The translations under genes and the position numbers were made by a program. Under the pieces are notes generated by a model, which had not been told where the DNA came from, made no database searches, and saw only the letters and a program-made list of their open reading frames with translations. DNA of 6,233 nucleotides from Clostridiales bacterium (GTDB lineage: Bacteria > Bacillota > Clostridia > Oscillospirales > QAMX01), in the NCBI GenBank assembly GCA_012841675.1, contig DUUG01000009.1, forward strand, positions 1 to 6,233. Direction: 5' to 3'. This document shows, piece after piece, positions 1-4,928 of this stretch; positions within the stretch are counted from its first letter, which is position 1; each line of letters starts with the position of its first letter.

Positions 1-1
1 A

Positions 2-661
2 CGGTATGCCCTCCATTTTGCAAAGCAAGGCTGCCATGTGACACTATTAGACCTTTCGGAGGAAAATGTCCGTTTTGCCGCCACCAAGGCGCAAGAACAA
101 GGGCTTACCATTACGGCTTTGCAGGGCGACGCACGGCAAGCGGCGGATATTTTGGAAGCAGAAGGCGATAAAGGCTTTGACCATGTGTTTCTCATGGGGC
201 CCATGTACCATCTACTAGAAGAAAGCGACCGCAAACTGGCCCTTTCGCAAGCGCTTTCCCTTCTTCGCCCCGGCGGCAAGCTGTATGTCACCTTTATAAC
301 CCTTTTTGCCGGCATGATCTATGCCATGCAGTATGAACCGAGGCTGGTTCTTTATGACGGGGAAGCGGAGAGAAATTATCTCAGCGCCGTTCTGGCCGGC
401 AAAAGCTACGGCGGGCCGGCCTTTACCACAGCACATTTTTCCTCTTTGGAGGACGCACGAGGGCTTTTTGAAGGGTATCCGCTAAAACAGCTGCATTTTC
501 TTTCGCAGGAAGGCGTTTTATCCCCTTGCGAACGGAATTTGGCCTGCCAGCCGCCGGAAGTCTATAACAAATGGCTGGATATTAGCGAGGCCCTTTGCGA
601 ACGGGAGGAATATCTAAGCTGGGCAGAGCACTGGCTTTACATAGGAGAAAAGGAAGGATAG
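2..661 (+). CDS. Class I SAM-dependent methyltransferase, N-terminus cut by window edge
   Basis: Transfers a methyl group from S-adenosylmethionine to an unknown small molecule or macromolecule; no signal peptide or membrane segment is visible, so it is probably cytosolic. The reading frame is open to the left edge and 219 residues are visible. The GTG at 38 is an internal valine and not a start, because the codons before it read RYALHFAKQGCHVTLLDLS, the stretch that normally follows the glycine-rich SAM loop (motif I), with the ribose-binding acid at visible residue 17. Next come GDAR (residues 42-45), FDHVFLMGPMYHLL (59-72, the beta-4 strand with the GP(M/L)YHL signature common in Bacillota methyltransferases) and LRPGG (88-92). 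Relatives are usually about 250 residues, so about 30 residues including the glycine loop are missing. The C-terminal part is variable and probably sets the substrate, which cannot be named. The gene ends with TAG one base before the next start, so the two are probably cotranscribed and translationally coupled. Confidence 0.88.
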   Translation, partial: RYALHFAKQGCHVTLLDLSEENVRFAATKAQEQGLTITALQGDARQAADILEAEGDKGFDHVFLMGPMYHLLEESDRKLALSQALSLLRPGGKLYVTFITLFAGMIYAMQYEPRLVLYDGEAERNYLSAVLAGKSYGGPAFTTAHFSSLEDARGLFEGYPLKQLHFLSQEGVLSPCERNLACQPPEVYNKWLDISEALCEREEYLSWAEHWLYIGEKEG

Positions 662-662
662 T

Positions 663-1244
663 ATGCTAAACCACACGGGAACGGAGGAATTATCTGCGCC
701 GGGGCTTTTGTTGCGCCGATTTACCTTAGAGGATGCGCCGGCCATGTTTGCCAACTGGGCGTCGGACGAGAGGGTGACACGGTACTTGTCGTGGTCGGCC
801 CATGCATCCGTAGAGGAAACAAAAGAAATTCTGGCCCAATGGATTCCGGAGTATGAGAAAAGCAACTATTACCACTGGCTGATTGTGCTGGAAGGGATTC
901 CCGTGGGTTCTATGAGTCTATTTGACGTGTCCGACTGGCATAGGCATGCCGAGGTAGGGTACTGCATTGGCGCAGCCTATTGGAACCGGGGCATTACGAC
1001 GAAAGCATTAGCCCTTGTTATGGATTTTGCGTTCGGAACGGTGGGGTTTGAGCGCCTAATAGCCAAGCACGATGTGGAAAACCCCGCGTCCGGACGGGTG
1101 ATGCAGAAGGTGGGCATGGCACAAGAAGGGATCTTGCGCCGGCATTGCAGGCGAAAAAGCGACGGAATATATAGTGACCTTGTGTGCTATGGCATTTTGA
1201 AAGAGGAATGGGCAGCGCGGCGGAAAACCCCAGCCCTCGGTTGA
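663..1244 (+). CDS. GNAT family N-acetyltransferase, RimJ/RimL type
   Basis: Predicted cytosolic acetyl-CoA-dependent N-acetyltransferase of 193 residues, the usual size for the Acetyltransf_3 (RimJ/RimL-like) group, whose members acetylate protein N-termini, amino sugars or antibiotics. The opening LLLRRFTLEDAPAMF (15-29) is the typical first strand and helix. EVGYCIGAAYWNRGITTKAL (97-116) is motif A with the acetyl-CoA pyrophosphate loop, and HDVENPASGRVMQKVGM (136-152) is motif B with the conserved Asn140 and Ser143. LRRHCRRKSDGIYSDLVCYGIL (158-179) is the closing strand pair typical of the subfamily. One small oddity is Thr112, where the loop usually has Gly or Ala. The ATG at 663 is supported by an AGGAAGG ribosome binding site about five bases upstream, inside the end of the methyltransferase gene. 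The substrate cannot be told from sequence; pairing with a methyltransferase would fit a small modification or resistance unit, but that is inference. Confidence 0.92.
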   Translation: MLNHTGTEELSAPGLLLRRFTLEDAPAMFANWASDERVTRYLSWSAHASVEETKEILAQWIPEYEKSNYYHWLIVLEGIPVGSMSLFDVSDWHRHAEVGYCIGAAYWNRGITTKALALVMDFAFGTVGFERLIAKHDVENPASGRVMQKVGMAQEGILRRHCRRKSDGIYSDLVCYGILKEEWAARRKTPALG

Positions 1245-1270
1245 CACAAAGCCGCTTATGCTTTTATAGG
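1241..1270 (+). promoter_or_regulatory. Possible sigma-70-type promoter overlapping the acetyltransferase stop
   Basis: A perfect TTGACA (1241-1246) overlaps the acetyltransferase stop codon. It is followed after 18 bases by TATAGG (1265-1270), which matches TATAAT at four of six positions. The spacing is acceptable and the -10 box is weak. It would start a transcript near 1277 that runs into the terminator at 1418-1459, with no recognisable gene between. It could be a chance match, since TTGACA alone is not rare. Confidence 0.3.
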
Positions 1271-1276
1271 GGGTGT

Positions 1277-1459
1277 ATCGGAAGGCGCTGAGCCAGTTTG
1301 ACCGCCTATATTGGGATTTTCAAAACCATGGTTGCCCGGTTTGGGCGGATTCTTGCGCCGTTGGTAACGGGCGGGAAGTTTTGCTGGTATATTCCGTGCT
1401 GCCGCTGGTAGAAATAGAAAAGGGCTTGCCGTCTGAAATTTCAGGCGGCAAGCCCTTTT
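1277..1459 (+). other. Gene-poor spacer; possible short transcript ending at the terminator
   Basis: The stretch between the acetyltransferase and the convergent sialidase-like gene has no ORF with recognisable similarity. A GTG-initiated frame from 1273 and a short ATG frame from 1328 exist. The first runs through the terminator hairpin and then antisense to the sialidase-like gene, and the second stops before the hairpin after about 27 codons. Neither has a convincing ribosome binding site or known motif. With a possible promoter at 1241-1270 and a strong terminator at the end, the span could give a non-coding RNA of about 180 bases, or it could be leftover sequence. Confidence 0.2.
1418..1459. 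terminator. Bidirectional Rho-independent terminator between convergent genes
   Basis: AAAAGGGCTTGCCG (1418-1431) is the exact reverse complement of CGGCAAGCCCTTTT (1446-1459). The stem continues inward through a mismatch or wobble at 1432/1445 and four more pairs of the palindrome CTGAAATTTCAG (1433-1444), leaving an AATT loop. The total is about 19 pairs. Flanking A and T runs give a U tract in both directions: TTTT for the plus transcript, and TTTTCTATTTCT as read on the minus strand. It lies 9 bases past the stop of the sialidase-like gene, so its main job is probably to end the minus-strand operon. It also stops read-through from the methyltransferase-acetyltransferase pair. Confidence 0.9.
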
Positions 1460-1468
1460 GCATCATGT

Positions 1469-2530
1469 TTAAATGGAGATTCGAACAATTTTCAGGCAGT
1501 TTAAGAATCCGTCGTCTTCCTCGCCGCCGAAGCAATAGGACAAAAGCAGCGTGTTTGCATCGGGGAAGAACAGGGAAGGGTAGCAAAATCCCTTGGTGGA
1601 ATCCGATTCCAACACAAAAAGCGCGGAAAAGTCATGGCCGTTTTGGCTTCTGGCCATGGCAAGGGGCGTTCTTCCGGCGGTTCTGGGTGCTATTTCCCTG
1701 CCGAAATAGTTGGGAATGGGGTTCCAAACGGCGAAATACTCGCCCGTAAAGGGGTTTTGCCGGATGGAAAGAGGCGAAGCCGGAGAGGAAAACGGGGATG
1801 GCTGGGCAGGGGACCAGCTATTTAAATTGTCGACGGAGATGCTTTCGTACTGGCAATACAGATCCGTCCGGGCGTAGGCGTATAGAGCGCCGGAGGGAAG
1901 CTCGATAATCCCCGGCTCCTGCAAACCCGTCTGCGTCCGGGCGGCGTGGGGCGGGAAAATCATGCCGGGGGCTTCGTGCCATGTGTCGCCGTCGTCATCG
2001 GAATAGAAGAAGACCACAAGGGCGCGGCCGTCAAACCGGGTTAAGTTGTAGTCGGAATTCCGATGCAAAGCGGCGGGGATAATGAGGCGGCCCGTTGATG
2101 CGCGAAGGATGCGGCCGTTGTTGATAACGTAATAGCTTTGCGATGAAGTTTTAGGAATACAGCTTTTGGCCTCGGAGAAGGTGATGCCGTCTTTTGTGCG
2201 GCGCATAACGTAGTCGTTGGTGCCGTCGGGCTGTTTTACCAGGTAGAATATGCCCGCGTCGCCGTTTTTAAGCGTTACCAACGACACGCTCATAATATTT
2301 TCGGTGTGATGTTCGCCGGCCGTAATAAGCGTTTGGGGCGGTGTAAAGCTTTTGCCGTTGTCGTCGGAAAACAGCCCTGCGATGTCGGAGGGGGAATGGT
2401 CGTGGCTGCCTCCGTGGAAACGGCTGTAGGCGAAGAGAATGCGGCCATTTGGCAGGCGAACGAAATCGCCTTCGCTGCTGCGGGGGTTCTTTTCGTCGGC
2501 ACGCTGGACAAATACCGTTTTTACCGTCAT
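1469..2530 (-). CDS. Sialidase-like BNR/Asp-box glycoside hydrolase, no signal peptide
   Basis: A 353-residue protein of the sialidase superfamily (six-bladed beta-propeller, BNR_2-like), predicted to act as an exo-glycosidase. Asp-box motifs mark the blades: SDDNGKSF (55-62), a degenerate RTKDGITF (111-118), a perfect SDDDGDTW (177-184) and a degenerate SQNGHDF (295-301). VRLP (24-27) sits where sialidases carry the FRIP arginine. LQEPGIIELPSGALYAYARTD (203-223) is a block typical of sialidase-family proteins, with candidate active-site residues Glu205 and Arg221. The N-terminus MTVKTVFVQR is not a signal peptide and there is no lipobox or wall anchor, so the enzyme is probably cytosolic, unlike most secreted sialidases. 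The ATG at 2530 has a strong GGAAGGAG site seven bases upstream. It is the last gene of the minus-strand operon, 22 bases after the LTA-synthase-like gene, with a terminator just beyond its stop. Sialic acid may not be its real substrate, since many such proteins act on other sugars or are untested. Confidence 0.83.
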   Translation of the reverse strand: MTVKTVFVQRADEKNPRSSEGDFVRLPNGRILFAYSRFHGGSHDHSPSDIAGLFSDDNGKSFTPPQTLITAGEHHTENIMSVSLVTLKNGDAGIFYLVKQPDGTNDYVMRRTKDGITFSEAKSCIPKTSSQSYYVINNGRILRASTGRLIIPAALHRNSDYNLTRFDGRALVVFFYSDDDGDTWHEAPGMIFPPHAARTQTGLQEPGIIELPSGALYAYARTDLYCQYESISVDNLNSWSPAQPSPFSSPASPLSIRQNPFTGEYFAVWNPIPNYFGREIAPRTAGRTPLAMARSQNGHDFSALFVLESDSTKGFCYPSLFFPDANTLLLSYCFGGEEDDGFLNCLKIVRISI

Positions 2531-2552
2531 TTTCCTGCTCCTTCCGTTGGGA

Positions 2553-4865
2553 TTATTTTTTTATCGATTGCCAGTCATATTGATAGCTGATGATGCTTCG
2601 GTAGAAGGCATAGTGGTCCGGCAGGGGCGTATCGGTTAAAACGCCGTTTTCCAAAAAACGGCCGGTTTTGTGGATGACGGGCAGCCGCTCGGCCAAAGCG
2701 CCGTTGGCCTGGATCAAAGAGCTTCCTTCCCAGCCGAGGGTTTTGAAAAGCGTGGGGATCAGAAATTCCGGGCTAATTACGGGGCCTTGGCCCATTAAGT
2801 CGTTTTTCAATACAGATTTGGCCGCATGGTTGCCCCAGATAATATAGGGCGTTGAGTAATAGTTGTAGAAGCCTTCCTCCGTTGCCGTGTCCATGGAGAT
2901 TTGCAGGTGGTCAAATCCGTTTTTTCCCAAAAACGGATTGTGATCGCCGAACACAACGAGAACGACAGGCTCGTCCTGCTTTTGCAACTCGTCGGTTAGA
3001 AGGGCAACTTGGCGGCAGGTGTCGGCCATCTGCTGGAAGTAATCTTCCATTAAGGTGTATTCCTCGGCGGGGATATCGCCTTGTATCAGATAAGGATCCT
3101 CGAAGGTTGCTTCCGAGTTATAGGGGCCGTGGCCTTGGTAGGTGACGAAAAAACCAAAGCAGGGGGCCGTGTCGCTTTTGTTCTGCTCGTAAAGGCGAAG
3201 AATTTCCGGGAAAAACACAGAATCCTGTTTGGCGTTGGCAAAATCGGAAAAATAGTTCTCCGTAAAGGCATAGTCGGCAAAGCCGATGTTTTTGTTTGCC
3301 TTTGCTCGCTTGTAAAACCATCCGTTGTTGGGGTGGCCGCCGAAGGTTTTATACCCTTGCTTTGCAAAGTATTGGACATAGGTGTTCGTTTCCTTTTTGT
3401 ATACGGGTTGGCGGAATAAGCCCGACATGACACGCCGCTCTGTGTCGACGGTGCCGCCGCCGAACATGTTTACCACCAGCCGGCCGGACAAGCCCTGCTT
3501 TGCCAAGGCGTCCCAGGGAGCATAGGGGTTTTTCCGGAAGAGACTCTCTGTAAAGCGGGAGAAATCGTTGAAAGACTCCAGCATAATAAAGATAAAGTTG
3601 ACCTTCTCGTCTGCCGGAATGTCCTTGTCCGGATAGGCCTCTGCCAGGGCGGATACGGCGGCTTGGTCATAATCGTAGGGCTTTGTGCTGCCTGCCACAT
3701 CTTTTATGCTGTAGAGGAAGGGATAGACAAACCCGCGGGAAACAAACTGCTCGGTAGGGGACCAGCGGTTGATTTGCGCTTCGTTTTTATTGGCAGCGTA
3801 CACCTCGTCGCTTAGATACACATTTTGCAAAAGCCCCATGCAAATAATGCCCGTTAAGGCAAAAGAAACTACCCGGACGGAAAGTCGCTTGTAGCGGGGC
3901 TTTGCGACAAAAAACAGCAAAATACAGAGCAAAACAGCGGCAGCAATCGTATGCCAGATGCCGGCCGTAAGGACGATTGCATACGCCCCGGTCATCGTTC
4001 GCGCTTCTCTCACTAACACGATATCTTCAAAGTAGAATGGGTCGTTTCGATACAGGCGCTTAAAGTAGCTGATCCAAGTGGGGATCAGAGTTAAAATAAA
4101 GGTGCCGGCAAAGGCGGCGTAGACTCGGTTAAACACTGCATACAGCAAAAACATAAGCAAAACAGGCGGCACAAGGTTTAAAAGCGCCAAGTTTCCCGTT
4201 GTAAAATAGGATCGGAACATAGAAAGGTCAAATAGTCCGTCCCGGGCAAAATAAAGCGACGTAACCCCAAGCAAAACGCCGAGAAGCGCAAGCAAAAGCC
4301 CTCGCAAGACGGCTTTTCTTATGCCAAACAGATACGCCTTTTTTGCGGAAGGGAAAACTCGGCCGAAAACGGCGTAATTCCGCCTTGCGGCAGAGGGGAA
4401 GTTTCCCAAGCCGGCGGTTAGGGAAGGAATTTCGTTTTCCTTTGCCAAAAGTTCGTTTACGGTTGCGTAGGCTGTAAACCGCCCGGTTTTGCCATCAAAT
4501 GGGTTGGCAAGAATATGCACTTCTTTAAACCAAAGGGAAAGAAGGTCTTTAGGCCCGTCATACACCAAAACGTCGCAATCGGAAGGAAGCGAAAACCGAT
4601 TTTTTCCCTTGGCAAAGGCAGACGCTTTGGACAAAAGATCTGGCACGGCTTTTAAAAACCGCCACTCACAGGACGCCCTGTAAGCAGAAATCTTAGGAGA
4701 AAAGGGAAAAAGCCCCAAAATCGCGGCCCAGATCTGAAGCGGAAGAAACGCAAGCAGAGAAGGGGACCGCAAAAGGCAAAAACGGAAAAAACGGCCGGAT
4801 AGCCTTCCGCAAAATACAGCCGGCTCCAGCACAACATAATTCTGGTAGGAAGTCTGCTTTTTCAT
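2553..4865 (-). CDS. LTA-synthase/sulfatase-type membrane enzyme with a degenerate HAD-like N-terminal domain
   Basis: A 770-residue protein in three parts. Residues 1-181 look like a HAD-IB (phosphoserine-phosphatase-like) domain that has lost its catalytic residues. Five membrane segments follow at about 185-207, 223-246, 248-269, 294-321 and 330-348, as in LtaS. Residues 421-717 form an extracellular alkaline-phosphatase-superfamily domain of the LTA synthase family. It keeps the expected residues: metal ligand Glu430 in MLESFNDFS, catalytic Thr472 in GGGTVDTERR, His511 in GGHPNNGWFYKR, His579 in YQGHGPY, and Asp641-His642 in FGDHNP. LtaS-type enzymes move glycerol-phosphate from phosphatidylglycerol to a glycolipid-anchored chain; relatives transfer other phospho-groups, and the substrate here is unknown. 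The ATG at 4865 is chosen because AGAGAGGA lies four bases upstream; an in-frame TTG at 4904 would add 13 residues but lies in the loop of a hairpin and lacks a ribosome binding site. It sits between a GH38 mannosidase gene and a sialidase-like gene in one probable operon. Confidence is high for the LTA-synthase module and moderate for the HAD-like part. Confidence 0.87.
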   Translation of the reverse strand: MKKQTSYQNYVVLEPAVFCGRLSGRFFRFCLLRSPSLLAFLPLQIWAAILGLFPFSPKISAYRASCEWRFLKAVPDLLSKASAFAKGKNRFSLPSDCDVLVYDGPKDLLSLWFKEVHILANPFDGKTGRFTAYATVNELLAKENEIPSLTAGLGNFPSAARRNYAVFGRVFPSAKKAYLFGIRKAVLRGLLLALLGVLLGVTSLYFARDGLFDLSMFRSYFTTGNLALLNLVPPVLLMFLLYAVFNRVYAAFAGTFILTLIPTWISYFKRLYRNDPFYFEDIVLVREARTMTGAYAIVLTAGIWHTIAAAVLLCILLFFVAKPRYKRLSVRVVSFALTGIICMGLLQNVYLSDEVYAANKNEAQINRWSPTEQFVSRGFVYPFLYSIKDVAGSTKPYDYDQAAVSALAEAYPDKDIPADEKVNFIFIMLESFNDFSRFTESLFRKNPYAPWDALAKQGLSGRLVVNMFGGGTVDTERRVMSGLFRQPVYKKETNTYVQYFAKQGYKTFGGHPNNGWFYKRAKANKNIGFADYAFTENYFSDFANAKQDSVFFPEILRLYEQNKSDTAPCFGFFVTYQGHGPYNSEATFEDPYLIQGDIPAEEYTLMEDYFQQMADTCRQVALLTDELQKQDEPVVLVVFGDHNPFLGKNGFDHLQISMDTATEEGFYNYYSTPYIIWGNHAAKSVLKNDLMGQGPVISPEFLIPTLFKTLGWEGSSLIQANGALAERLPVIHKTGRFLENGVLTDTPLPDHYAFYRSIISYQYDWQSIKK

Positions 4866-4869
4866 GGAA

Positions 4870-4877
4870 TCCTCTCT
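4870..4877 (-). promoter_or_regulatory. Ribosome binding site that sets the LTA-synthase-like start
   Basis: Read on the minus strand this is AGAGAGGA, four bases before the ATG at 4865. It supports that ATG over the in-frame TTG at 4904. It is weaker and closer than the GGAAGGAG site of the sialidase-like gene (2538-2545, seven bases from its ATG), so this membrane protein may be translated less efficiently. Confidence 0.65.
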
Positions 4878-4887
4878 GGTGAAACGG

Positions 4888-4920
4888 CGCCGGGGAAAGT
4901 GCAAAGCACTTTCCCCAGCG
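4888..4920 (-). promoter_or_regulatory. Long intercistronic hairpin between mannosidase and LTA-synthase-like genes
   Basis: GGGGAAAGTGC and its exact reverse complement GCACTTTCCCC (4892-4902 and 4906-4916) form 11 perfect pairs around a three-base loop. In the minus-strand RNA one G-U pair and three more G-C pairs extend the stem to about 15. It starts eight bases after the mannosidase stop and ends about ten bases before the next ribosome binding site. No U tract follows on the minus strand, so it is not a normal Rho-independent terminator. It may protect or define the 3' end of the mannosidase part of the message, lower downstream expression, or act as a weak terminator. Confidence 0.65.
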
Positions 4921-4928
4921 AGGGTAGA

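Noticed and set aside
1428..1437. Neisserial origin inferred from the uptake-sequence match
   Set aside because: A single 10-mer match is weak, and the LTA-synthase-type gene and overall gene style point to a Gram-positive host. It is kept only as a low-interest finding.
1273..1749. 158-codon plus-strand frame starting with GTG, across the spacer and into the sialidase-like gene
   Set aside because: It reads through the terminator hairpin, then lies antisense to a well-supported gene for about 280 bases, and its protein is Arg/Trp-rich with no recognisable motif. Only the part before 1418 could be anything, and nothing there is recognised.
2306..2639. Plus-strand frames opposite the start of the sialidase-like gene
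   Set aside because: They are antisense to a gene with a strong ribosome binding site and Asp-box motifs, and their translations look like nothing known.
3086..3433. 115-codon minus-strand frame inside the LTA-synthase-like gene
   Set aside because: It is an out-of-frame shadow of a gene with clear conserved motifs in the main frame, and its low-complexity Thr/Lys/Pro-rich product has no domain.
4866..4904. Longer N-terminus for the LTA-synthase-like protein from TTG at 4904
   Set aside because: The TTG is in the loop of the 4888-4920 hairpin and has no ribosome binding site, whereas the ATG at 4865 has AGAGAGGA just upstream.
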